Assembly: GCA_947499505.1 (NCBI GenBank)
Contig: CANMOQ010000003.1
Coordinates: 413,562 to 477,561, forward strand
DNA length: 64,000 bases
Source: an uncultured Erythrobacter sp.
Lineage (GTDB): Bacteria > Pseudomonadota > Alphaproteobacteria > Sphingomonadales > Sphingomonadaceae
Direction: 5' to 3'
Shown: positions 25,754 to 33,172 of the stretch, piece by piece
Position numbering within the stretch: position 1 is the first letter of the stretch
How the letters are laid out: each line of letters opens with the position of its first letter
Translations under genes and position numbers: made by a program
Notes under the pieces: generated by a model
What the model was told of the DNA's origin: nothing
Databases searched by the model: none
Seen by the model: the letters and a program-made list of their open reading frames with translations, nothing else

Positions 25754-26075
25754 AATGCTAAGCCTTATCGTCCTTGAATACTCTCGCGGGTCTTTCCGCC
25801 ATAGACTTTCAGGTAGGGTTCTACGCCGCCCCGGACAAGGTCCGGGAGGGGCTGGTCTGATTATCGATGTCTGAAAGACGGCTGCGTGCTTACTCGCGAG
25901 CCTCAGCAATAGCAAGCACTCTCGCTCGCGAAATCAGATTTCGGAGCCCGCTCACACAGGGAAAGTTAAAATGCTGGCCAAGGCGCAGGCACGGCTCTAG
26001 CGTGCGCCGCTTCATGCCTAGGGGACTACCCCGGGCATTCGCTACAAATTCAATTCCTTGGGGGATCGCCGAATC
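25754..26075. other. divergent intergenic region between secE and the AGCS transporter
   Basis: This 322-bp gap should hold the secE-nusG promoter (minus) and the transporter promoter (plus). A weak minus-strand candidate TTGCTA-N17-TAAGCA lies near 25890. Apart from the palindrome at 25830 no riboswitch or other structured element is recognised; in particular a glycine-riboswitch core, which might be expected before a glycine/alanine transporter, was looked for and not seen. Confidence 0.35.
25830..25846. repeat. palindrome CCCGGAC-AAG-GTCCGGG in the secE leader region
   Basis: A perfect 7-bp inverted repeat with a 3-nt loop, flanked by GCCC and GGGGC, lies about 80 bp upstream of secE. The core resembles the short CCGGAC palindromes scattered between genes in alphaproteobacteria. 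It may be a dispersed repeat or a leader hairpin. Confidence 0.5.
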
Positions 26076-27608
26076 ATGGCAGCAACAGACACCGGATCGA
26101 TGAGTTTGATCGATCGCGTCACCAATGTTTCAGACTTCATCTGGGGCGGCACGTGGAACGGCGAGCAGGTCTTGCAGATCGCGGGTCAGCCAGTTCCGCC
26201 GATGACGATCATCTTGCTGGGCATAGGCCTGTACATCATGTTCGGCCTGCGGTTCTTCCCGATCCGCCAATTGGGCAGCTCTTTCAAAGGCCTATTTAAA
26301 AGCCGCAAAGGCGAAGGCGAGGGAGAGATTTCTCCATTCGCCGCACTGTCGACCGCTCTATCTGGCCAAGTGGGCACGGGTAACCTCGCCGGTGTGGCAA
26401 CCGCCATCGCACTGGGCGGACCGGGCGCGATTTTCTGGATGTGGGTGACCGCGCTGATCGGCATGGCGCTGGCGTTTGCGGAAGGCTCGCTCGCGATCCG
26501 ATACCGCGAGAAGACCAGCGACGGCGTCTATCGCGGCGGCCCGATGAGCTACATTATGATGGGGCTGGGGCCAAAATACACCTGGCTCGCGATCTTCTTC
26601 TGCCTCGGAACTTTGTTCTCCGCGCTTGTGACCGGCAACTCGATCCAGGCCAATGCGGTCGCAGATGGCCTTAACGAGCTGTTTGGTATTGAAGAAGCCA
26701 TTGGCGGGGCGATTGTCGCCATCGCGGTGTTCATCGTGATTATCGGCGGGATTAAGTCCATCGGCGGCGTCGCTGAGAAGATTATCCCGTTTATGGCCGG
26801 TGCCTACATCATCATGGCAATCATCGCGCTGATCCTGAACATTGGAGACATTCCAGCGACCTTTGGTCTGATCTTCCACGGTGCATTTAATCCGCAAGCG
26901 GCAACCGGCGGCTTTGCTGGCGCGGCGATTATGTTGGCGATCAGGGCCGGTGTTGCGCGCGGGCTGTTCTCTAACGAGGCAGGCCAGGGTTCGACCCCAA
27001 TCGCTCACGCTGTGGCTCAGACCAACGATCCGCAGCAACAGGGCCGGATGGCTATGCTGGGCACCTTCATTGATACAATCGTGATCTGCACCATGACCGC
27101 GCTGGTGATCCTGACGGTGCAAGGCGACTTCACTGGCGACGGTGTGGCGGTGGCTCATGCATGGAATTCGGACCTCGAAGGCTTTGCCATGACGTCCGGC
27201 GCTTTTGCGGCCGCCTTCCCACTTGAGATCGCAAGCATTCCAATCGGAACGCTGATCGCATCGACGGCGCTGATCCTGTTTGTGTTCACCACCCTGCTCA
27301 CCTGGAGCTATTACGGCGAACGCGCGATCACTTTCATTTATGATCGTATTCCCGGCTCGACCCGGGGCGGTGAGAAGATCCTGCACATGATCTGGCGGGT
27401 CCTGTGGTGCGTCGTTATCTATCTCGGAAGCACGCTCGACCTGACCTTGGTCTGGCGTCTCGGCGATATCTCAAACGCGGCCATGGCTCTGCCAAACCTC
27501 TTGGCTTTGGTGTTGCTATCGGGCGTGGTGTTCAAGCTTGCTCAAGGCGACAAGACGGCCGGCAAGGACTACCGGGCCGACACGCCGGAGGAGCCTGAAG
27601 AATATTAA
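26076..27608 (+). CDS. sodium:alanine/glycine symporter (AGCS family)
   Basis: This 510-aa transporter has about ten to eleven membrane spans and the AGCS features GTGNLAGVATAIALGGPGAIFW, split here as GTGNLAGVATAIALGGPG and the following AIFWMW, with GAGVAR-like RAGVARGLFSNEAGQGS later. AGCS proteins import alanine or glycine with Na+, fitting a marine organism. ATG at 26076 is chosen; a TTG further upstream is in frame but poorly supported. It is on the opposite strand from its neighbours, between tRNA-Trp and secE, and ends with a strong terminator. Confidence 0.92.
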   Translation: MAATDTGSMSLIDRVTNVSDFIWGGTWNGEQVLQIAGQPVPPMTIILLGIGLYIMFGLRFFPIRQLGSSFKGLFKSRKGEGEGEISPFAALSTALSGQVGTGNLAGVATAIALGGPGAIFWMWVTALIGMALAFAEGSLAIRYREKTSDGVYRGGPMSYIMMGLGPKYTWLAIFFCLGTLFSALVTGNSIQANAVADGLNELFGIEEAIGGAIVAIAVFIVIIGGIKSIGGVAEKIIPFMAGAYIIMAIIALILNIGDIPATFGLIFHGAFNPQAATGGFAGAAIMLAIRAGVARGLFSNEAGQGSTPIAHAVAQTNDPQQQGRMAMLGTFIDTIVICTMTALVILTVQGDFTGDGVAVAHAWNSDLEGFAMTSGAFAAAFPLEIASIPIGTLIASTALILFVFTTLLTWSYYGERAITFIYDRIPGSTRGGEKILHMIWRVLWCVVIYLGSTLDLTLVWRLGDISNAAMALPNLLALVLLSGVVFKLAQGDKTAGKDYRADTPEEPEEY

Positions 27609-27657
27609 GGCTCAGGCCGGCTGAAGCAGCCGCGCTCAACCTTTTGCCAAAACCATG

Positions 27658-27692
27658 AAGGGCCGGTCTGCCAGGTACAGACCGGCCCTTTT
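27658..27692 (+). terminator. rho-independent terminator of the AGCS gene
   Basis: A perfect 13-bp stem, AAGGGCCGGTCTG/CAGACCGGCCCTT, with a 7-nt loop and a trailing TTTT lies 50 nt after the stop codon. A-rich sequence before the stem gives only weak support for termination on the other strand. Confidence 0.85.
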
Positions 27693-27742
27693 AGGGTATG
27701 AGACAGTTGGAGTTATCGGGCCGCGTAAACACGGCCCCTGGT

Positions 27743-27934
27743 TCAGCGTCTGAAAAACAAGCGAACAAAGCGTTCGCCCGCACTAGGCTCATCATAATCC
27801 ATCGGGCGGATGGGGCCGTGCTTTTTCCGCCGCAGCAGCTCATCAGTGTACGGTCTAGGGCTAGACCAGTGATCTCGCTTGCTACCGTTTGGACTAACTA
27901 GACCTGACAGACGCCTCTCCATGAATAGCTCCAT
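27743..27934 (-). CDS. possible small basic protein of unknown function
   Basis: A 63-codon frame encodes a basic peptide with PYTDELLRRKKHGPIRPMDY and a C-terminal RFVRLFFRR, which has protein-like composition. No strong ribosome-binding site was found and no family is recognised. A second minus-strand frame just upstream (about 27900-28070) also reads smoothly (NWGYTLVEQSFLANDFEPYE) without a convincing start. Apart from these the stretch between the AGCS terminator and tRNA-Trp holds nothing identifiable. Confidence 0.3.
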   Translation of the reverse strand: MELFMERRLSGLVSPNGSKRDHWSSPRPYTDELLRRKKHGPIRPMDYDEPSAGERFVRLFFRR

Positions 27935-28184
27935 CCTGTTGGCCCACCGAGATGGTCATCGCGCCGGGCCGGGTTTCATATGGCTCAAAGTCGTTCGCAA
28001 GAAACGACTGCTCAACTAGGGTGTACCCCCAATTGACCCGCGAATAATTGTCGGAACGCGACAATCTGATTGGCGGGCCGATTTTCAGTGGCGAGTTGGG
28101 TCACTGCCCGGCCAGCGGGGGCAACGACCGCGCACAGACAAAGCGCGCTCGAATCGGCGGCGCTATTTTTCGAATGTGGGAAAA

Positions 28185-28260
28185 TGGCAGGGGCACAGAG
28201 ACTCGAACTCTGGACCTTCGGTTTTGGAGACCGACGCTCTACCAACTGAGCTACGCCCCT
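28185..28260 (-). tRNA. trnW: tRNA-Trp (anticodon CCA)
   Basis: On the minus strand a full cloverleaf folds: acceptor AGGGGCG/TGCCCCT, D-arm GCTC...GAGC, anticodon stem TCGGT/ACCGA with loop CTCCAAA giving anticodon CCA, and a T-arm containing GTTCGAGTC. Discriminator G is followed by an encoded CCA tail (28185-28187). In many proteobacteria tRNA-Trp sits directly before secE; here it is in that orientation but 2.4 kb away. Confidence 0.95.
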
Positions 28261-28363
28261 GCATGGGCGGGCTGCGCATTAGATCAGCAAATCGCGATAG
28301 GCAACACAAGATCAACATACTTATGGTGAGGCCGCGTGTCATCCTGCTATAGGCGGATGCGAT

Positions 28364-29092
28364 ATGCACTCGCCCTTCCCTCCGCCGATCCCGCCCGACA
28401 TGCTGCTGCTGGCCTATCAAAGCGGCATTTTTCCAATGGCGGACCGGCGCGATGATCCTGATGTGTTTTGGGTCGAGCCGCGAGAACGGGCGATTGTTCC
28501 GCTCGATACGTTCCGCATGTCGAAATCACTGCGCAAGGCGGTGCGCCAGGATCGCTTCACCGTCACGCTCAACCGCGATTTCGCCGCCGTGATGGAGGCG
28601 TGCGCCGCGCCGCGTCCCGGCCATCCGGAAAGCTGGATCAGCGAGCGGATCATCGCCAGCTACAAAGAGCTGCACGCGCATGGATCCGCGCATTCGATCG
28701 AATGCTGGATCACGCCAGAGGACGACTCCAGCGCGCCAGTGCTCGCAGGCGGGCTTTATGGCGTATCGTTTGACCGGGTGTTCTGCGGGGAAAGCATGTT
28801 TTCGCGCGCGGACAATGCCAGCAAGGTTGCGCTCACATGGCTGGTCGCTTTGTTGCGCCATGCGGGATATGAGCTGCTCGACTGCCAGTTCATGACCGAT
28901 CATCTCGCATCGCTGGGAGCGGTCGAAATGCCTCAGTCAGACTATTTGAAATTGGTTGAGCAAGCGCGCGAGGCGCCGCCTCGGCTCAGTCTCAATCAAG
29001 CGTTTAGAGAATTCGCCGATCCCGGCGTTCATTCCCCGGGTCACTCTTCGCCAGGAAAAGCCATCGCGCAGTCTTTGACCCAGACATCATAG
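28364..29092 (+). CDS. aat: leucyl/phenylalanyl-tRNA--protein transferase
   Basis: This 242-aa enzyme attaches Leu or Phe from tRNA to N-terminal Lys/Arg of proteins, making N-degrons for ClpS/ClpAP. It has the family motifs LLLAYQSGIFPMAD, FWVEPRERAIVPL, GHPESWISERIIASYKELH, GGLYGVSFDRVFCGESMFS and LLDCQFMTDHLASLGA. Length is normal with a slightly extended C-terminus, which runs 52 bp into the convergent DUF2155 gene. The start is 103 bp from tRNA-Trp on the opposite strand. Confidence 0.96.
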   Translation: MHSPFPPPIPPDMLLLAYQSGIFPMADRRDDPDVFWVEPRERAIVPLDTFRMSKSLRKAVRQDRFTVTLNRDFAAVMEACAAPRPGHPESWISERIIASYKELHAHGSAHSIECWITPEDDSSAPVLAGGLYGVSFDRVFCGESMFSRADNASKVALTWLVALLRHAGYELLDCQFMTDHLASLGAVEMPQSDYLKLVEQAREAPPRLSLNQAFREFADPGVHSPGHSSPGKAIAQSLTQTS

Positions 29093-29526
29093 ACCGGGTG
29101 CTCGACCACATTCAGGCTGGGTGAGTTTTTGAACAGCCAGCCGGAAAAGACCGTACCGAAATCATCTGATCCGCGCTCTTGCACCAGCACTTGGACAAAA
29201 GCGCCGGTTTCTTGCGGCATTTCCCAAGGAGCGGTGCGCTCGCACGCCTGAAGCCGGATCACGACCGGGCCGGAACGGCGGGTTTCACCGGGCTTGATCT
29301 CAAAGTCCTGGCTGACATTGTTCCGCTTGTTCAGCAGGCCAATGGTCGCCACGCGTTCCGTCATCGGGGTTGCGCCCTCGACCTCTTCAACGTCGATCTC
29401 GGGTAGGTCCGCGCCTTCCAGGCCTTCGGGCACGTCAGTCGCACGGGCGGCTGGCTCCGCTTCAGGAGCGCCGCTGTCGCACGCAGTCAAGGCCAGCGCC
29501 AAGACGGGAATGAAGGCCGCGCGCAT
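29041..29526 (-). CDS. DUF2155-domain lipoprotein/periplasmic protein
   Basis: This 161-aa protein starts with a signal peptide ending in a lipobox-like LTAC, then has an acidic linker and the DUF2155 domain (VATIGLLNKRNNVSQDFEI, VIRLQACERTAPWE, FSGWLFKNSPSLNVVEHPVY). The family is conserved in alphaproteobacteria, next to the NDUFA12 gene and aat, with unknown function. ATG at 29526 is chosen because the signal peptide then begins properly. It lies five nt after the NDUFA12-like gene, and its 3' end overlaps aat by 52 bp in convergent orientation. Confidence 0.9.
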   Translation of the reverse strand: MRAAFIPVLALALTACDSGAPEAEPAARATDVPEGLEGADLPEIDVEEVEGATPMTERVATIGLLNKRNNVSQDFEIKPGETRRSGPVVIRLQACERTAPWEMPQETGAFVQVLVQERGSDDFGTVFSGWLFKNSPSLNVVEHPVYDVWVKDCAMAFPGEE

Positions 29527-29531
29527 CAGGC

Positions 29532-29957
29532 TCACCCCTCCGGGGTCCACGCCTCGTAATCTCCGACAGCGCGGGCGCGTTTGCCGCCCTTTTCCAGCGC
29601 GCCTTGCGGGCGGTACGCTTCGGCTGTGCCGGTCGCATTCGGGGTGTAGTCCGTCTCCCAGATCTTGGCTGGGGGCAGATTGCTCTCTGGCACGTCATCA
29701 AACGAGCCGTGCAGCCAGCCATGCCATTCTGCAGGCACCCGGCTGGCATCGTTGGCGCCGTTGTAAATGACCCAGCGACGCTCGCGGCTGATGTTGGAGC
29801 CATCGGGCTTGCCATCTGCGCGCGGGTTCTTGCTTTGGCGGTAATATTTATTGCCCTGCGCATCTGTGCCAACGTGCTCGCCATTGCGGCCTGACCACAG
29901 AAGCGTGCCGATGGTGGCGCCGTCCCACCAGGTGAAGATTTTTCCGAATAATCCCAT
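29532..29957 (-). CDS. NADH:ubiquinone oxidoreductase NDUFA12-like accessory subunit
   Basis: This 141-aa protein begins MGLFGKIFTWWDGATIGTLL and contains GTDAQGNKYYR, RRWVIYNGANDASRVPAEWH and GWLHGSFDDVP, the signature of the NDUFA12/B17.2 family. In alphaproteobacteria and mitochondria this is a supernumerary subunit of respiratory complex I on the matrix or cytoplasmic side. It precedes the DUF2155 gene in what looks like a two-gene operon. Confidence 0.93.
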   Translation of the reverse strand: MGLFGKIFTWWDGATIGTLLWSGRNGEHVGTDAQGNKYYRQSKNPRADGKPDGSNISRERRWVIYNGANDASRVPAEWHGWLHGSFDDVPESNLPPAKIWETDYTPNATGTAEAYRPQGALEKGGKRARAVGDYEAWTPEG

Positions 29958-30054
29958 GGGCGAAGCGATTAGTATGATTCGAGGCTGGCTTCAAGCGCCA
30001 GAACACGCGGATTTGGGCATTCTCCCGCCCACCGCGCGTCAGGCAGAGCGCATG

Positions 30055-30588
30055 TTACTCCGGTAGCTTGTAGGTAACGACGTCACCCGGCTTGATCCCC
30101 AGCTCTTCCGACAAGCCCGCGCGCAACTCAAACACGGCACTGGCGATCCCTTTTGAAGGCACCGATTCGAGCGAATAGGGCACGGTGTTGGCCGCAATAT
30201 TGCTGATCCGGCCATCGGTGCCGATGAAGATGATATCGAGCGAGAGCGGTGTGTTCTTCATCCAAAAGCTGCGCTGCTCCGGCGGATAGGACGGGAACAG
30301 CATCGCCTCATCATCGCCCAGCTCCGTGCGGAACATCAAACCGCGCGCTTGTTCTTGCGGGGTAATGGCCAGCTCTGTGTTAAACACATGCGTGCCAGCC
30401 GCGCTCTCGATGGTGACATCGATCACCTGCAGAGTTGAGACCGGATGATAGCGCACGGCCTCATTGCTCGCCCGCGCCGTATCGGCGCCGCTGCTGGCCG
30501 ATTGGCTGCCCGCCGCCTCTGGCCCGGCCTCTGCTGGCGAGCATGCGGCCAGCATGGCTGCGAGCATGAGCGCGGCGGATTTCACCAT
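30055..30588 (-). CDS. DUF192-family lipoprotein
   Basis: This 177-aa protein has a signal peptide with a lipobox (MLAAC), a low-complexity linker and a DUF192 domain: FNTELAITPQEQARGLMFR, DDEAMLFPSY and SFWMKNTPLSLDIIFIGTDG. The structure of family members is known but their function is not. Its ATG overlaps the recX stop (CTATGGTGA), so it is translationally coupled to recX. An upstream open extension within recX is not used. Confidence 0.88.
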   Translation of the reverse strand: MVKSAALMLAAMLAACSPAEAGPEAAGSQSASSGADTARASNEAVRYHPVSTLQVIDVTIESAAGTHVFNTELAITPQEQARGLMFRTELGDDEAMLFPSYPPEQRSFWMKNTPLSLDIIFIGTDGRISNIAANTVPYSLESVPSKGIASAVFELRAGLSEELGIKPGDVVTYKLPE

Positions 30589-31250
30589 AGCCCCCCGCCC
30601 GCGGGGCCAAATTCCCCGCTCTCGTCTTCCTCGTCCTGCGCCTCGGCCAACCATTGTTCGATCTCTTCCTCGTTTTCAGCACTGATAATAAAGCGCGCGG
30701 CGGCAAAGTCATGCCCGCCTCTTAGCATTGCTGCAATCTGCTTTTCGCGCAGCTTGGGGTCCATGTCTTTCTGGCAAAACGGGCCAAAGCGGCGTTTCTT
30801 TGCGAGCAATATCGCCGCATGCCGGGCTGCGGCCTCGCTCGGGGCCTGATCGCTGCGCACGCCCTCTTCAATGCCCGCCGCATAGAGCGCTTGATCGACC
30901 CGCCGCGCGCCAAGGCCGCGCGCCATCATATCGCGGCTCTTTGCTTTGGCGTAGGCCGCATCATCAACATAGCCGAGCTCGATCAGCCGCTCGACAATAG
31001 CGCGGACATCGAGCCGGGGCGATGCGCCGTCTTCATCGTCTTCCGCACCCGCGACCCCGCGTTCGCGAATTTTGCGCGCCAGATAGGCCTCAAGTTTCGC
31101 CCCACTGGTCGCAAAGCGAGCGACATAAGAAAGTGCCAAATCACGCAAGGAAGTTTCGTCGAGCGGACGGCGTTTACGGCTCGCTCGGTCGTTTCTTGCG
31201 CCCTTCTTAGCGCCGGGCGACGAGAACGCTTTGGTATCTTTTGAAACCAT
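30582..31250 (-). CDS. recX: RecX-family regulator of RecA
   Basis: This 222-aa protein has the tandem three-helix RecX architecture: LRDLALSYVARFATSGAKLE, LIELGYVDDAAYAKAKSRDM, GLGARRVDQAL and later MLRGGHDFAAARFII. RecX binds RecA filaments and inhibits recombination and coprotease activity. recA is not adjacent, which is common. A basic, disordered N-terminus of about 30 residues and an acidic C-terminus flank the domain. It overlaps the DUF192 gene by seven bases. Confidence 0.85.
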   Translation of the reverse strand: MVSKDTKAFSSPGAKKGARNDRASRKRRPLDETSLRDLALSYVARFATSGAKLEAYLARKIRERGVAGAEDDEDGASPRLDVRAIVERLIELGYVDDAAYAKAKSRDMMARGLGARRVDQALYAAGIEEGVRSDQAPSEAAARHAAILLAKKRRFGPFCQKDMDPKLREKQIAAMLRGGHDFAAARFIISAENEEEIEQWLAEAQDEEDESGEFGPAGGGLW

Positions 31251-31384
31251 CTTGCCTTATTCGTGCCACACTCGTTATCAAATACCTAAGTGTGAAGCGT
31301 GTTGGATATGATGTCCAGCGCGTAACGCAGACGGGATTTGGCGTGCTGTGCCGCGCTGTAACTGACGGGTTTCGCTAGAAAATT

Positions 31385-33118
31385 ATGACCGACGCCGCAT
31401 TGACGCCGACGCCGAATGATTGCGAATTGCCGCGCATCAGAGCGCAGTTCGAGACGTTCAACGACGCCATTGACTACGCTGCGAAGAGCCAAAAGGGCCT
31501 CAACTTCCATGATATGCGTGGACAATTAGAGCGCGTTTATCCCTATTCTGAGCTTCGCGAAGACGCTCTTGTCATGGCCCGCCGCCTCATCGCGAGCGGA
31601 ATTGGCAAGGAAGATCGCATTGCGCTGATCGCGGAAACCGGGCCGGACTTTGCTGCTCTATTTTGCGCCTGCGTCTATGTTGGCGCGTGGCCAGTTCCGC
31701 TGCCGCTGCCGACCAGCTTTGGCGGCAAGGAAAGCTTCATCGATCAACTTGCTGTGCAATTGAACAGCTCCGATCCAAAGATCCTGATCTACCCAGAAGA
31801 AATCGCGGAAATGGCGAGCGCTGCGGCGGACCGCCAAGACTGCGCCAGCGAAAGCTATGAGGATTTCGCAAAACGCGACGCTCCCGAATGCGAGCTGCCG
31901 AAGGCTGATCCAGAAGACATTTGCTACTTGCAATATTCCTCGGGCTCGACCCGTTTCCCCACCGGGGTTGCGGTGACCCACCGGGCTTTGCTGCACAATC
32001 TTTATGGTCATTCCACCAGCATGCAGCTGGGCGAGAACGAGCGCTGCGTCAGCTGGCTGCCGTGGTATCACGATATGGGTCTGGTCGGCTGTTTCCTGTC
32101 GCTGATCGCCAATCAGGTCTCCGGCGATTATTTGAAACCAGACGCCTTCGCCCGCCGTCCGCTGGCATGGCTCGACGTGATCAGCCGCAACAAAGGCGGC
32201 ACGCTCTCTTACTCACCGACCTTTGGCTATGACATTTGCGCGCGCCGCATCTCTAGTCAGAGCAATGTGGCGGAACGTTTTGATCTCTCGCGCTGGCGCG
32301 TCGCCGGAAATGGCGCGGACATGATCCGCCCGGATGTTATGCAAAGCTTCGTCAACGCCTTTGCCGATGCTGGCTTTAAGGCAAGCGCTTTTACCCCGTC
32401 ATACGGCCTGGCCGAGGCGGTTCTGGCGGTCACCGTCATGCCGCCGGGCGAAGGCATTCGGGTTGAGCTGGTCGAGGAAGAGCGCCTGTCGGGCACGCCG
32501 CGCGACATCTCGCGCCCGGCCCGCTACCGCGCGATCGTCAATTGCGGCAAGACCCTGCCCGATATGGAAGTCGAAATTCGCGGCGAAGACGGCCACGCGC
32601 GCGGCGATCATCAAATCGGCAAAGTCTGGTGCCGCGGCCCCAGCGTCATGCATTCCTATTTCCGCAATGAAGAAGCGACGGAGGATTGCCTCGTCGATGG
32701 CTGGCTCGACACCGGCGATATGGGATATTTGGCCGATGGCTATTTGTTCATCGTCGGCCGCGCCAAAGACATGATCATCATCAACGGCAAGAACCACTGG
32801 CCGCAGGATATCGAATGGGCGGTTGAGCAGCTGCCTGGCTTCAATCACGGCGACATCGCCGCGTTCTCAATTGAAACCGACAATGGCGAAGAAGCGCCCG
32901 CTGTGCTGGTCCACTGCCGCGTCTCTGACCCGGCGGAGCGGATTCACCTGCGCGAGCAGATCGCCGACAAGGTTCGCTCGGTTACGGGCATGAGCTGCGT
33001 CGTGGAATTGGTGCCGCCGCGCACTCTGCCGCGCACCTCCTCTGGCAAGCTCAGCCGAGCCAAGGCGAAGAAGCTGTATCTGTCAGGCGAGATTGTCCCG
33101 CTGGAGTTGGCGGCGTAA
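31385..33118 (+). CDS. fatty acyl-AMP ligase (FAAL-like AMP-binding enzyme)
   Basis: This 577-aa adenylate-forming enzyme has the P-loop LQYSSGSTRFPTGVAVTH, WLPWYHDMGLVGC, DTGDMGYLADGYLFIVGRAKD and IIINGKNHWPQDIEW. The WYHDMGLVG and GKNHWPQDIE variants are those of FAALs, which make acyl-adenylates and pass them to carrier proteins rather than to CoA. It ends KLSRAKAKKLYLSGE. No polyketide synthase, NRPS or carrier protein is adjacent, so it may serve a lipid pathway such as sphingolipid or capsule lipid synthesis; that is inference. It is a single-gene unit facing the DUF389 gene. Confidence 0.88.
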   Translation: MTDAALTPTPNDCELPRIRAQFETFNDAIDYAAKSQKGLNFHDMRGQLERVYPYSELREDALVMARRLIASGIGKEDRIALIAETGPDFAALFCACVYVGAWPVPLPLPTSFGGKESFIDQLAVQLNSSDPKILIYPEEIAEMASAAADRQDCASESYEDFAKRDAPECELPKADPEDICYLQYSSGSTRFPTGVAVTHRALLHNLYGHSTSMQLGENERCVSWLPWYHDMGLVGCFLSLIANQVSGDYLKPDAFARRPLAWLDVISRNKGGTLSYSPTFGYDICARRISSQSNVAERFDLSRWRVAGNGADMIRPDVMQSFVNAFADAGFKASAFTPSYGLAEAVLAVTVMPPGEGIRVELVEEERLSGTPRDISRPARYRAIVNCGKTLPDMEVEIRGEDGHARGDHQIGKVWCRGPSVMHSYFRNEEATEDCLVDGWLDTGDMGYLADGYLFIVGRAKDMIIINGKNHWPQDIEWAVEQLPGFNHGDIAAFSIETDNGEEAPAVLVHCRVSDPAERIHLREQIADKVRSVTGMSCVVELVPPRTLPRTSSGKLSRAKAKKLYLSGEIVPLELAA

Positions 33119-33127
33119 TTATTTTGA

Positions 33128-33147
33128 GTTTGAGCAGCGGCTCAAAC
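33128..33147. terminator. hairpin between convergent FAAL and DUF389 genes
   Basis: GTTTGAGC-AGCG-GCTCAAAC is a perfect 8-bp stem with a 4-nt loop placed 10 nt past the FAAL stop and 26 nt from the DUF389 stop. No long U-tract follows on either strand, so it may protect transcript ends rather than terminate by itself. Confidence 0.45.
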
Positions 33148-33172
33148 CTGACCAGCCAAATCCAGCAAAAAC

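Noticed and set aside
25754..26075. Possible glycine riboswitch before the AGCS transporter
   Set aside because: The conserved glycine-aptamer core segments were not found.
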